Shown here one piece after another: positions 34,781-43,614 of a stretch of 47,589 nt of DNA. Source of the DNA: Sulfitobacter sp. F26204 (GTDB taxonomy: Bacteria > Pseudomonadota > Alphaproteobacteria > Rhodobacterales > Rhodobacteraceae); contig NZ_JAPMLQ010000013.1 of the NCBI RefSeq assembly GCF_026410305.1, forward strand, positions 1 through 47,589, given 5' to 3'. Below the pieces are notes generated by a model. It ran no database searches, had not been told where the DNA came from, and saw only the letters and a program-made list of their open reading frames with translations. Position numbers and translations under genes: made by a program. How positions within the stretch are numbered: the first letter of the stretch is position 1; every line of letters starts with the position of its first letter.

Positions 34781-35671
34781 TCAAACGCGGCTGCGCCATC
34801 TGGACCTTAAGATTGGAAAACCCAAAGCGCATAGCACAAACAGGCCGGTCAGCAGCTTGAGATCAGACGGCTTGAAGCCAAGGCTCAGGGCCATCGCCAC
34901 GAACTGAAAGTAGAACAGGGAACCCACAATCGGTGCGAGAATTTGGCGGAGCAGTTTGTCACGGCCAAGGATCGCTTCGCCCAGAATGGTGCCAGCCAAT
35001 CCGATCACCAAAACACCAACACCCATGTTCACATCTGCATAGCTTTGATACTGGGCCATCGTCGCGCCCCCCAGTGCTGCCAGACACCCCGCCATTGCCA
35101 ACCCTGCGATGACGTATTTGGAGGTTGATAACCCTTGGGCACGGCCCATCAACTGGTTCGAGCCTACTGCGCGCATGGCCAGGCCAAGCTCCGTATGCAA
35201 AAACCAATAAAGCGTCCCACAGACCAGCGCCAACAAGACCGCAAGCAAGGCAAACTGGGTGAGCGGTGAGCCGCCGTCCGACCCAAGCATCGCCGTGAAC
35301 AACGTTTCATAGCTGAACAGGGCTGTGTTTGGCTTGCCCATGACGCGGATGTTGACGGAAAACAGCATCGTCAAAACGATAATCCCCGCCAGCAGGGAGG
35401 TGACTTTGAACGTCAGATGGATGACTGCGGTAACCACCCCGGCCAAGGCTCCCGCCAGCACGGCAAAGAGCATCGCTGGCGCAATCCCAAAACCGGCCGC
35501 CAGCATCGCAGCACATACAGCAGCCCCCAAGGGAAAGCTGCCCTCGGCCGTCAGGTCGGGCAGGTTAAGCAACCGAAAAGGGATCATGACGCCAAGCGCG
35601 ACAAAAGCATACACCGCCCCCTGCGCAAGGCTCACCGGGATAAGGTTCCAATAGGTTGCGAGAATATCCAA
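34781..35671 (-). CDS. ABC transporter permease (tryptophan/tyrosine-type, TrpY-like)
   Basis: A 296-residue membrane protein with 8-9 helices of the branched-chain/ABC_trp permease group (LAQGAVYAFVALGVMIPFRLL, LPDLTAEGSFPLGAAV, MAGCLAALGGATMAQYQ, GLAGTILGEAI). It appears to start at a TTG, 11 bases after the ATPase stop. Systems with this permease, an ATPase and an ABC_sub_bind protein are known as putative tryptophan/tyrosine importers (TrpXYZ of streptococci). Its place beside kyn genes supports tryptophan or kynurenine uptake. Confidence 0.82.
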   Translation of the reverse strand: MDILATYWNLIPVSLAQGAVYAFVALGVMIPFRLLNLPDLTAEGSFPLGAAVCAAMLAAGFGIAPAMLFAVLAGALAGVVTAVIHLTFKVTSLLAGIIVLTMLFSVNIRVMGKPNTALFSYETLFTAMLGSDGGSPLTQFALLAVLLALVCGTLYWFLHTELGLAMRAVGSNQLMGRAQGLSTSKYVIAGLAMAGCLAALGGATMAQYQSYADVNMGVGVLVIGLAGTILGEAILGRDKLLRQILAPIVGSLFYFQFVAMALSLGFKPSDLKLLTGLFVLCALGFPILRSRWRSRV

Positions 35672-35682
35672 TGCTCAAGGCC

Positions 35683-36480
35683 TCAGTTCAGCAACATGCG
35701 GTCGCTCACCACATCATGAAAGCGTGACACAAGGTCAGCGCTGGTCAGTTTCGCTTTTTCCGCCCTGTCCAGATCGAGAATGACCTGACCTTCATGCATC
35801 ATCAGCAAACGGTCTCCGTGGGCGATGGCCTGCTCCATATTGTGGGTGATCATCAGGGTTGTGATGTTCTGTCGTCCTACCGTTTTCAGGGTTGCATTCA
35901 CCACCAGCTCTGCGGCCCGGGGATCAAGCGCAGCGGTATGTTCATCCAACAACAGCAAGTCTGGCGCGTTGATCGTGGCCATGATCAGGGTCAGCGATTG
36001 CCGTTGGCCACCCGACAATAATGAAACCTGATCCTGCATGCGGTTTTCCAGCCCAAGACCTAACACTTCAAGTGCTGCACGAAACCGGTCCCGATCCGCC
36101 TTTTTCAATCCGGAACGAAAACTGCGCGTTGCGCCTCGGCGGGCAGAAATCGATAGGTTTTCTTCAATCGTGAGAGAGGCCGCAGTGCCCAACATAGGAT
36201 CTTGAAAGACCCGTGACATGACGCCCGCGCGTTTGAAAGCAGGCTGTTTTGTAACATCCCGGCCTTTGATGGCGACTGTGCCTGCATCCAGCGGCAATTC
36301 GCCTGAAATCGCGTTTAACGTGGTGCTTTTCCCGGCTCCGTTGCTGCCGATAACAATCGCAAACTCACCGGGTGCCAGATCAAAGCTAACGCCATTCAGT
36401 GCTGTCTTTTCCTGCACCGTTCCGGGAAAAAAGGTCTTTCGCAGGCCCGCGACATGCACACCGGCCTGCGTTTCGGGCAT
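35683..36480 (-). CDS. ABC transporter ATP-binding protein of the tryptophan-type system
   Basis: A 265-residue ATPase. Walker A is IGSNGAGKSTTLNAI, the signature is LLSGGQRQSLTLIMA, Walker B is DLLLLDEHTAALDP and the H-loop His is in MITHNMEQA. The ATG at 36480 follows the binding-protein stop by 2 bases; the frame beginning at a GTG (36495) would overlap that gene. It energises the neighbouring permease. Confidence 0.9.
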   Translation of the reverse strand: MPETQAGVHVAGLRKTFFPGTVQEKTALNGVSFDLAPGEFAIVIGSNGAGKSTTLNAISGELPLDAGTVAIKGRDVTKQPAFKRAGVMSRVFQDPMLGTAASLTIEENLSISARRGATRSFRSGLKKADRDRFRAALEVLGLGLENRMQDQVSLLSGGQRQSLTLIMATINAPDLLLLDEHTAALDPRAAELVVNATLKTVGRQNITTLMITHNMEQAIAHGDRLLMMHEGQVILDLDRAEKAKLTSADLVSRFHDVVSDRMLLN

Positions 36481-36482
36481 GG

Positions 36483-37454
36483 TCACTTTACACACTTGCA
36501 GTTTGCCAACCCAGCGGGAAGCGACATGCCGGTTTCTTCCATGAACTTGGCACTGATCAGAGGAGAATGATCTTCGGGCGAGGGGCGGTAGACGTCTATT
36601 GCGCTGACCGCTTCACCATCCAAAATCCGTGCTGCCCGCAGGCCTGCCTGACGCCCGACTTCGAACCAGGACACCGACATTGACGCAAGGATTTGTCCAT
36701 CCGCCACACCTTGAGGTGAGGCGTTGATGACCGGTACTTTGTTCCGTCGCGCCGCTGCGGCCACCGCTGGCATCGCGGGCTGCAACATGCTGGACGGGAT
36801 CAGATAAATCACATCGGTCTCTTTCAACGCGTCGACCCGCACCGGAATATCCGCAGTTGTTTCAACGCTGACTGTGACCAGTTCAATACCCATTTCCTTG
36901 GCGGCGGCTTCAGCATAACTGACGTTTACCATATCATTTGCATCGCCGGGATTGAACAACATCCCGACCTTGCTCACATCCCCCAGCAGGTCCTTTGCAA
37001 ACCCAAAAACAGTCTCCATCGACTGCAGGTTCGAGGCGCCGGTAAAACGGTCGCTGCCGCCCTCCCAACCGGGCACAATGCCAGCATCAACCGGATCGGT
37101 AACAGGGGCAAAAACGATCGGGATCGACTTATCCTGCACCACCCGTCGCGCGGCTTGGCTGATCGGTGTTGTCACGGTCAGAAACAGGTCGGGGTTTCCG
37201 GCTTCCAAGGTGGTGATGATCTGCGCCACAACTGAAGGGTCGAAACTCGCGTCCTGATAGGCGTATCCGACTTTTTCACCCTCAGAATATCCGCTGTCCT
37301 CCATACCTTTCTTGAAACCGCTCACAACCGCTTCCAACGCCGGATGCGGCCCAAGGTTGGCAATCGCCACGGACTTGTCTTGTGCTGCGGTTGCCCCGGC
37401 AATGGCCAAAGACGCAATCACTGCAATTCCTGCAGCAAGAATACCATTTTTCAT
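36483..37454 (-). CDS. ABC transporter substrate-binding protein (ABC_sub_bind, TrpX-like)
   Basis: A 323-residue periplasmic protein with a signal peptide (GILAAGIAVIASLAIAGATAA) but no lipobox Cys at the usual place. The ABC_sub_bind pattern is seen in GYSEGEKVGYAYQDASFDP, PIVFAPVTDPVDAGIVPGWE and FNPGDANDMVNVSYAE. It is the first gene of the three transporter genes and has AGGAGG before its ATG. Tryptophan is the family-suggested ligand and fits the neighbours. Confidence 0.87.
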   Translation of the reverse strand: MKNGILAAGIAVIASLAIAGATAAQDKSVAIANLGPHPALEAVVSGFKKGMEDSGYSEGEKVGYAYQDASFDPSVVAQIITTLEAGNPDLFLTVTTPISQAARRVVQDKSIPIVFAPVTDPVDAGIVPGWEGGSDRFTGASNLQSMETVFGFAKDLLGDVSKVGMLFNPGDANDMVNVSYAEAAAKEMGIELVTVSVETTADIPVRVDALKETDVIYLIPSSMLQPAMPAVAAAARRNKVPVINASPQGVADGQILASMSVSWFEVGRQAGLRAARILDGEAVSAIDVYRPSPEDHSPLISAKFMEETGMSLPAGLANCKCVK

Positions 37455-37488
37455 TATTCTACTCCTCCTATTTCACGTTGTTACCGCG

Positions 37489-38298
37489 TCAGACCAGATG
37501 TTGAACTTGCCCCGGCGCGCCGCTTGCCTGAATGATTGAATGCCAAACAGAATCGATCATTTCAGTTCCCGAGACTCCTTGCGCGGGTTGTTGTTTTTCG
37601 GTCCGGATATAGCTCCCGTCGCGGCCCCAGGCCTCGACCTCCGCGATGGCGCAGCTGAGGCTTGGATCGGCCACCAATGCACCTTCACAGGCATCAACAC
37701 CCGTCGACAAAAGCGCCGCCGTAACCATCGTGTTCACATTTCGCGGGAACTTGCGCGCGATCTCGCGGACCGGACCATCAAAAATGGTGGTAGGGGCGTC
37801 GATGTCGGAAGCATTCAAAGCCACATCCGCAAAGTCGATGTTCTTTGGGTGTTTGCGAAAGGTGATGCGTACCCGCTCCCAAGGAACGCTGCGTTTGATC
37901 AACTCTTCTCCACCGATCAGGGCACCTGCTGCCAGCAAAAGGCGTGTCCCGCTTGTGCGCGCCTGATCCAGCAGTGCTTGGTGTAAATCGTTGTCTGTCA
38001 GGGCGCTTGTCGACAAAGGCATGTAGTCCGAATGGCCCAGAAAGCGCAGGCCGTGTTCGATTGTAATCTGGGGGTGGGCGGTTTCGACGATCATGTCCGC
38101 ACCCCTTGATCCGGCCAAACCCAAGTCATCAAGAAACTGCTCATCCGGGATGTCGTCGGCCTGCGCACGCCGTCTGCTGTGAACAAAGGCTAACTCAAAG
38201 TTCTGATGATCACTTTTCAGCCGCTCCACAATGCTACGACCGATAAAGCCATAGCCAATGACCCCAACAGATGTCCTGGTCGGTTTTAGGTTTGCCAT
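37489..38298 (-). CDS. Aspartate-dehydrogenase-like NAD(P) oxidoreductase
   Basis: A 269-residue protein of the L-aspartate dehydrogenase (NadX-like) family. The Rossmann motif is VGVIGYGFIGRSIVERL, the middle ADMIVETAHPQ and LAAGALIGGEELI are family positions, and FPRNVNTMVTAALLSTG is the core motif before the catalytic His region. Such enzymes oxidise aspartate to iminoaspartate or reduce imines to amines. No nadA or nadC is near, so NAD synthesis is not indicated. It lies between a MarR gene and the tryptophan-type transporter, so an amino-acid or imine role in tryptophan use is possible. The ATG at 38298 is used; the longer frame crosses the palindromic operator. Confidence 0.75.
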   Translation of the reverse strand: MANLKPTRTSVGVIGYGFIGRSIVERLKSDHQNFELAFVHSRRRAQADDIPDEQFLDDLGLAGSRGADMIVETAHPQITIEHGLRFLGHSDYMPLSTSALTDNDLHQALLDQARTSGTRLLLAAGALIGGEELIKRSVPWERVRITFRKHPKNIDFADVALNASDIDAPTTIFDGPVREIARKFPRNVNTMVTAALLSTGVDACEGALVADPSLSCAIAEVEAWGRDGSYIRTEKQQPAQGVSGTEMIDSVWHSIIQASGAPGQVQHLV

Positions 38299-38312
38299 GC
38301 GGCGCTCACTTT

Positions 38313-38330
38313 TACTACGTATGCGTATTA
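38313..38330. promoter_or_regulatory. Near-perfect palindrome, candidate MarR operator
   Basis: TACTACG-TATG-CGTATTA (6 of 7 arm positions complementary) lies 15 bases upstream of the aspartate-dehydrogenase-like gene and 50 bases downstream of the MarR stop. MarR proteins bind 16-20-bp palindromes of this kind. The likely protein is the MarR encoded just upstream. A TGATCA palindrome follows at about 38333-38338. Confidence 0.5.
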
Positions 38331-38380
38331 AGTGATCACCGGCGCGTCGAGTCAAGTTGTTTGTTTAGGGCCCACTTTGG

Positions 38381-38842
38381 CTAAACCCCCAACATTTTCC
38401 GCAACAGCGCTCTGAGTTGTTCTGTTTCATCGTCGTTCAGGCGGTCCGTTAAGCGGTCCTGGTAAGCCCGGTTTTCAGCGTAAATTGTGGCGAGGATTTC
38501 ATGGCCTTTTTCGCTCAACCGGATAAGTTTGCTCCGACCATCTTCGCGAGAGGAATGGCGTTCAATCAATCCGTTCTTGTCCATACGCCTTAGCAGATCA
38601 CTGACCGAATTTTCATCCAGCGCAATCAATTCTCCGACCAACCGTTGCGACGCATTTGGATTTTGCGACACCGCAACCATCAAAGCGAGCTGGCGCGACG
38701 TTACCCCAAACTGGCCAAGTGTTTTGGAGAAAAGCCCCTCAGCATGAAAATGTGACCGGCGCAGCAAATGCGATAGGGTATCGAGCAACTCGTAAGATTG
38801 CTCAGGGACTTCTGCTGAGTCTCGATCTTCACCGTTTCCCAA
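38381..38842 (-). CDS. MarR-family regulator
   Basis: A 153-residue MarR protein: FGVTSRQLALMVAVSQNPN, SQRLVGELIALDENSVSDLLRRMDKNG (recognition helix) and the wing RHSSREDGRSKLIRLSEKG. It is transcribed toward the aspartate-dehydrogenase-like gene and tryptophan-type transporter, with the palindrome at 38313-38330 between, so local repression is likely. It differs from IacR and from the third MarR (39068-39550). Confidence 0.85.
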   Translation of the reverse strand: MGNGEDRDSAEVPEQSYELLDTLSHLLRRSHFHAEGLFSKTLGQFGVTSRQLALMVAVSQNPNASQRLVGELIALDENSVSDLLRRMDKNGLIERHSSREDGRSKLIRLSEKGHEILATIYAENRAYQDRLTDRLNDDETEQLRALLRKMLGV

Positions 38843-39067
38843 GATTTTATTCTCCGCTCGACAAAAGAAACTTCGTTTTTCCAGCCAATCTATAGGCTGG
38901 TTTCACGGCCAAGCGAAGGCGCGTCCGCATCGTTTTAGCGAACGTGACAAATGTCTTTGTGAACCGTCTGCTGTGCGGAGATTTAAACTTGTGGCCCGGT
39001 TACAGATTTGCGGTAAGTCGTCGGTGTCGTGACCTCAAGCTCCGCGCCACATCATTGCTACCAACAA

Positions 39068-39550
39068 TCAGCGCCTTGCGCGAGAGTTTAGTTTCGTGTT
39101 CGAGATGAATTTCATTAGGGTTTTGTTCAGCGCGTTGGCCTCTCCAAATGACATGCCTGCAAACAAGCGCTCTCTTGCTTGGCGAACGTCTGGTTCGGCA
39201 GCATCAAGCAGCTTCCGCCCCATCGCAGAAAGAGACACCTGTGCAAATCGACGGTCCGTTTTCAACGCTTTCTTAAGGAGCAGTCCGCGTTCCGACAGCT
39301 TGTCAACAAGTCGGCTAGCGACTGTTCTGTCCGCAACGGCCATTTCCGCGAGATCACAAATCGTAACGGTCCCACCCGGTTTCAAGCCCTGCAGGATACG
39401 CCACTCAACAAGCTTGAGCCCATGACGGCGAAGCTCGGCATTCATCATGTCTTGCATTTGGCGGCCCGCGAGCACGATCAAAAGCTCTGGCGGTTCCAGT
39501 TGATCGAGCCATGCGGGCTCGGTTTCTTCAATGACGGCATTGGAATTCAT
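39068..39550 (-). CDS. MarR-family regulator, probably of the anthraniloyl-CoA genes
   Basis: A 160-residue MarR protein: GLKLVEWRILQGLKPGG, TICDLAEMAVADRTVASRLVDKLSERG and the wing KKALKTDRRFAQVSLSAMG. It is divergent from the 2-aminobenzoyl-CoA monooxygenase/reductase gene, with a perfect 20-bp palindrome between. MarR repressors that sense aryl-CoA thioesters (BadR-type, PaaX-like logic) guard such pathways, so anthraniloyl-CoA is a plausible ligand. The ATG at 39550 follows an AGAGA site; 39568 is an alternative. Confidence 0.85.
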   Translation of the reverse strand: MNSNAVIEETEPAWLDQLEPPELLIVLAGRQMQDMMNAELRRHGLKLVEWRILQGLKPGGTVTICDLAEMAVADRTVASRLVDKLSERGLLLKKALKTDRRFAQVSLSAMGRKLLDAAEPDVRQARERLFAGMSFGEANALNKTLMKFISNTKLNSRARR

Positions 39551-39619
39551 TTTTGGCTCTCTGAACAAGTATGCGCCTGCATTACCACAAGGTTACTATT
39601 TTCGCGACTCACAATCGAT

Positions 39620-39639
39620 ATATGTGCTATAGCACATAT
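39620..39639. promoter_or_regulatory. Perfect 20-bp palindromic operator
   Basis: ATATGTGCTATAGCACATAT is its own reverse complement. It lies in the 124-base divergent gap between the MarR gene (start 39550) and the monooxygenase/reductase gene (start 39675), 35 bases before the latter. Size and symmetry fit a MarR dimer site that could control both genes. Confidence 0.7.
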
Positions 39640-39674
39640 TAAGCATATTGCAGACTGATTCTGAGGAGTACCAC

Positions 39675-42023
39675 GTGAAGATTTCAATTGTTGGCGGTGG
39701 ACCGGGGGGGCTTTACACTGCTCTCTTGACCAAAAAAGCAAAACCCGCTTGGGACATCGACGTCTACGAACAAAACCAAGCGGATGACACATTTGGTTTC
39801 GGGGTGGTCTTTTCCGACGACACTCTTGATGAGTTTCTTAGCCGGGACAGACCTCTGTTTGAGCTGATGCGCAACGAGTTTGCCTATTGGGACGACGTTG
39901 CCGTGCATTTCAAAGATCATGAAATGCGCGCAGGTGGAAATGGCTTCTGCGGGATGTCGCGCCACACGCTTTTGCGATTGCTGCAACAACGTTGCGCAGA
40001 AGTAGGGGTTGGATTGCATTTTGGCGTCGCCATTGATCCCGCAGAGCTTAAAACCCGATTTGCGGATAGCGACGTCATTGTCGCAGGCGAAGGTATCAAC
40101 TCACCCATTCGAGAGCACTATAAGGACGGGTTCCAGCCTACCAACACATTGCGCAGCAACAGGTTCTGCTGGATGGGGTCGACCCGGCAAATGGGCGAAT
40201 TCAACTATTTCTTCCGCGAAACCGGCCATGGTCCTGCGGTTGCCCATTGTTATCAGTACGAAGACAAACATTCGACCTGGGTGTTTGAAATGAGCGATGA
40301 AACCTGGGCAGGGCTAGGCTTTAGCGAAACTGATGAAGAAGATAGCCAAGCCAAGCTGGAGGAAATTTTCAAGGCAGAGCTGCAGGGCCATCCGTTGATG
40401 TTGAACCGATCTCATTGGCGGCAGTTTCCACGTATCTTCTGCGAAAACTGGTACACCGATAACATTGTTATTCTCGGCGATGCCAAGGCCAGCGCGCATT
40501 TTTCGATCGGCTCGGGCACTAAACTTGCGATGGAATGTGCGATTGGTCTGTCCGATGCATTGGTCGCCCATGCAGAAACGGATGTTCAGGCCGCGTTTCA
40601 GGCTTATGACGATGCCCGACGGACGCCCTGCCAGATCATTCAACATAATGCGGATGTGTCCCTGTCATGGTTTGAACATATGGATCGATCTTGGGACATG
40701 GATCCCTATCAGTTTGCGATGGTCGTTATGTGCCGAGCCAAGTCCATCACCTACGATAATCTCATCGTCCGCGATCCTGATTTCGTAGAGAGGGTGGATG
40801 ACGAATGGTATGGTCGGCATCTGGCTGAAACGGGCGAGGATTTGCGCAAGTCGCGGCCAACGCCGATGTTTTCGAAGTTTGCGCTGCGCGGCATAACACT
40901 TGAAAACCGCGTCGTGATGTCGCCCATGGCGCAATATAGCGCGGACACCGACGGTAACCTGACCGAGTGGCACAAGATGCACTATTGCAGTCATGCGACC
41001 GGCGGCGTGGGTTTGGTCTTTACTGAAATGACCTGCACCTCTGCGGACGCGCGGATTACCGAAGGGTGTCCGGGCATTTGGAGTGACAGGCAAGAGGGCC
41101 AATGGAAAGAGATCGTTGATTTCATACATGCCAACACCGGCGCAAAGATTGCGATGCAGCTGGGGCATGCTGGGCGCAAGGGGTCAACCCAGCTTGGCTG
41201 GGAAAAGATGGATCACCCCATTAAGGCTAAAGAGCGCAATTGGCCTTTGACGTCGGCCTCGGCCCAACCATGGTTTGAAGGCGAAAGCGCCGTTCCCGTA
41301 CCACTGGATCGCGTTGGCATGGATAGGATCAAGGCCGAGTTTGTCGCATCAACCAATCGCGCAGCCCGTGCGGGTTTTGATCTGCTGGAACTGCACTGTG
41401 CCCATGGCTACCTGCTTGCATCCTTCCTGTCGCCGCTCACCAACTTGCGGGACGATGAATATGGCGGCAGTGTTGAAAACCGTCTGCGTTTCCCGCTGGA
41501 GGTTTTCGAGGCCATGCGCGCCGTTTGGCCCGAAGATCGCCCGATGTCAGTACGTCTGTCTGGCACCGACTGGAAAGAAGGCGGCTTGAACGAAGCTGAT
41601 CTGCTCGCCATTGCCCGCGCATTTGAGGCAGCGGGATGTGATCTGATCGACGTTTCTGCCGGACAGACCATTCCCGATCAGGAACCCGTTTATGGTCGCA
41701 TGTTTCAGGCCCATTTGGCCGAGGCCGTGCGCAATCTTACGGGCATGGCAACGATGGCTGTTGGCGCGATTACCGAAGCTGCACAGGTCAATACCATCCT
41801 GCACACGCGACGTGCCGATCTGGTTGCTTTGGGGCGGCCCCATTTGTGGAACCCGTATTTCACGCATCAGGCTGCCGCCTGGTATGGCGCGCGAAACGAA
41901 AACATGTGGCCGAAGCAATATGTCAGCGGTGCTGTTCAGGCGTTCCGCGAGGCAGAAAAATCACGTGAACGCATGATTGATCTGCAACGCAAAGCCGCAC
42001 CGGGGCGTCACACAAAGACATAG
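39675..42023 (+). CDS. abmA: 2-aminobenzoyl-CoA monooxygenase/reductase (flavin hydroxylase fused to an old-yellow-enzyme domain)
   Basis: A 782-residue fusion. The N-terminal half is an aromatic flavin hydroxylase (FAD loop SIVGGGPGGLYTALL; the GD motif region is ILGDAKASAHFSIGSGTK). The C-terminal half, from about residue 400 (PMFSKFALRGITLENRVVMS), is an old-yellow-enzyme TIM barrel (LLELHCAHGYLLASFLSP and DDEYGGSVENRLRF). This architecture is that of the Azoarcus evansii 2-aminobenzoyl-CoA monooxygenase/reductase, which oxidises and then reduces the ring of anthraniloyl-CoA without a later ring dioxygenase. Salicylyl-CoA hydroxylase is related to the N-half only. The GTG at 39675 follows AGGAG by 6 bases. 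The kyn genes nearby make the anthranilate. Confidence 0.87.
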   Translation: MKISIVGGGPGGLYTALLTKKAKPAWDIDVYEQNQADDTFGFGVVFSDDTLDEFLSRDRPLFELMRNEFAYWDDVAVHFKDHEMRAGGNGFCGMSRHTLLRLLQQRCAEVGVGLHFGVAIDPAELKTRFADSDVIVAGEGINSPIREHYKDGFQPTNTLRSNRFCWMGSTRQMGEFNYFFRETGHGPAVAHCYQYEDKHSTWVFEMSDETWAGLGFSETDEEDSQAKLEEIFKAELQGHPLMLNRSHWRQFPRIFCENWYTDNIVILGDAKASAHFSIGSGTKLAMECAIGLSDALVAHAETDVQAAFQAYDDARRTPCQIIQHNADVSLSWFEHMDRSWDMDPYQFAMVVMCRAKSITYDNLIVRDPDFVERVDDEWYGRHLAETGEDLRKSRPTPMFSKFALRGITLENRVVMSPMAQYSADTDGNLTEWHKMHYCSHATGGVGLVFTEMTCTSADARITEGCPGIWSDRQEGQWKEIVDFIHANTGAKIAMQLGHAGRKGSTQLGWEKMDHPIKAKERNWPLTSASAQPWFEGESAVPVPLDRVGMDRIKAEFVASTNRAARAGFDLLELHCAHGYLLASFLSPLTNLRDDEYGGSVENRLRFPLEVFEAMRAVWPEDRPMSVRLSGTDWKEGGLNEADLLAIARAFEAAGCDLIDVSAGQTIPDQEPVYGRMFQAHLAEAVRNLTGMATMAVGAITEAAQVNTILHTRRADLVALGRPHLWNPYFTHQAAAWYGARNENMWPKQYVSGAVQAFREAEKSRERMIDLQRKAAPGRHTKT

Positions 42024-42051
42024 TTCAAGCCTGCTTAAAGGAGAATATGCT

Positions 42052-43614
42052 GTGCCAATTGATGAAGACCAGACCCTGACAGAATGGCTGACTCACCATG
42101 CGTCAGTTACCCCTGACGCGATCGCATTGAATGGCGAAGCGGGACCAACAACCTATGGCGAACTGGCCGTTCAGGTTGGCAAAGTTGCATCGGGCTTGGC
42201 CAACTTGGGGATCGGGCGAGGGGATGTTGTTGGCGTGCAATTACCCAACATTCAAGCCTTTGTTATCAGCTTTCTGGCGGTGGCTGCACGGGGTGCGGTT
42301 TTTCAAACCCTACACATGCCTTACCGCAGCAACGAGTTGCGCGGATTGCTTGCGGACGCTGGCGCAAAAGCTGTCATTGTTACAAATGTCCCTTCGCAAA
42401 GCCGTGCAGAGGATGTTCTGAGTGTGAGTTCAGAGTTACCCAAACTTCAACATGTCATTGCGTTGGGTGAACCTTTGGATGGCTGTCTGAGCTTTGCAGA
42501 TCTCGCCTCCACTGATGCAAAGGCCGAAGATGTCATAAGATCATCCCCAAGTGATCGTTACTTGTTGCTTTATACATCTGGTACGACGGCTGGACCAAAG
42601 GGCGTGCCGCATGTCTATTCAAGGTTCCTTAACAACGCGCATGCTGCGGCACATGAAATGCAGATTGGACCTGATGCACGGGTCATGTCGCTGGCCCCTA
42701 TGTCACATCTTTATGGTTTGTTTACATTGCACATGGCCCTTGCTGCGGGGGCCTCGCAACATCTTGTGGCGGCGTTCCATCCCGATCGGGTTTTGGATGA
42801 CATACGTACAGCCCAGCCCAGCCATATCTATGCAGCACCTGCACATTTTGCAGCGGCGGTTGCCAATGATGCGCTCGACGAAAGCCTGTTGAAGACGACG
42901 CAACTTGTCTGCCTTTCAGGTTCTGCGGTTCCGCCGGCACTGGCCAAAGCAGTGGATGACAAAATGCCAAACGGCAGCGTGGTGCAATTATGGGGCATGA
43001 GCGAACTGCAAGCAGGGTGTTATGGTCGACCGGATGATCCGGTTGAAACCAGAGTTGCGAGCTGTGGGCGCGCCTCTCCCAGAACCGAACTCCGCGTGTT
43101 GAACGAAGAGGGTGTCGCGCAACCCGCGGACCAAGAAGGTTCGTTGGAAGTGCGCGGGCCGTCGGTCTTTGATGGTTACTTAAATCGAGCCGCCGAAACA
43201 TCCGCCAGCTTTTCACAAGATGGATGGTTTGCGACAGGTGATCTGGCAGTCATTGATGTACAGGGTTTTGTGCGCATCACTGGTCGTACCAAAGAGCTGA
43301 TCAATCGGGGCGGCGTAAAGTATAACCCGATTGAAATCGAAAAAATCGTTTTCGCGCTCAAACCCGTCACCAATTGTGCGGTGGTTCCCATGCCAGACCC
43401 GATCTTGGGCGAGAGGGCTTGCCTTTGCGTTACGCTTGCGCCGGATAAGACCCTGACGCTGGACGACGTTACCCAAGAGCTGAACCGCGCCGGAATTGCC
43501 AAATACAAATGGCCCGAACGGATCGAGGTTTTTGACGAATTGCCGATGACGCCCACCAAGAAAGTCATCCGTAGCAAACTGACTGCAGAAATTACCCACA
43601 GAAAGGAAGACTAG
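42052..43614 (+). CDS. Acyl/aryl-CoA ligase, probable 2-aminobenzoate-CoA ligase
   Basis: A 520-residue adenylate-forming ligase. The P-loop-like motif is LLLYTSGTTAGPKGVPH, A5 is LWGMSELQAGCYG, the hinge region is GWFATGDLAVIDVQGFVRITG, and the catalytic Lys is in MTPTKKVIRSKL. It makes a CoA thioester from a carboxylate. Directly downstream of the 2-aminobenzoyl-CoA monooxygenase/reductase gene, its natural substrate is anthranilate. The start is a GTG at 42052 with AAAGGAG 8 bases upstream; an ATG in another frame at 42046 is ignored. It overlaps the next gene by TAGTG. Substrate is inferred from context. Confidence 0.82.
   Translation: MPIDEDQTLTEWLTHHASVTPDAIALNGEAGPTTYGELAVQVGKVASGLANLGIGRGDVVGVQLPNIQAFVISFLAVAARGAVFQTLHMPYRSNELRGLLADAGAKAVIVTNVPSQSRAEDVLSVSSELPKLQHVIALGEPLDGCLSFADLASTDAKAEDVIRSSPSDRYLLLYTSGTTAGPKGVPHVYSRFLNNAHAAAHEMQIGPDARVMSLAPMSHLYGLFTLHMALAAGASQHLVAAFHPDRVLDDIRTAQPSHIYAAPAHFAAAVANDALDESLLKTTQLVCLSGSAVPPALAKAVDDKMPNGSVVQLWGMSELQAGCYGRPDDPVETRVASCGRASPRTELRVLNEEGVAQPADQEGSLEVRGPSVFDGYLNRAAETSASFSQDGWFATGDLAVIDVQGFVRITGRTKELINRGGVKYNPIEIEKIVFALKPVTNCAVVPMPDPILGERACLCVTLAPDKTLTLDDVTQELNRAGIAKYKWPERIEVFDELPMTPTKKVIRSKLTAEITHRKED

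Noticed and set aside
39675..42023. Salicylyl-CoA 5-hydroxylase
   Set aside because: Only the N-terminal half resembles it; the fused old-yellow-enzyme half and kynurenine neighbours point to the 2-aminobenzoyl-CoA enzyme.
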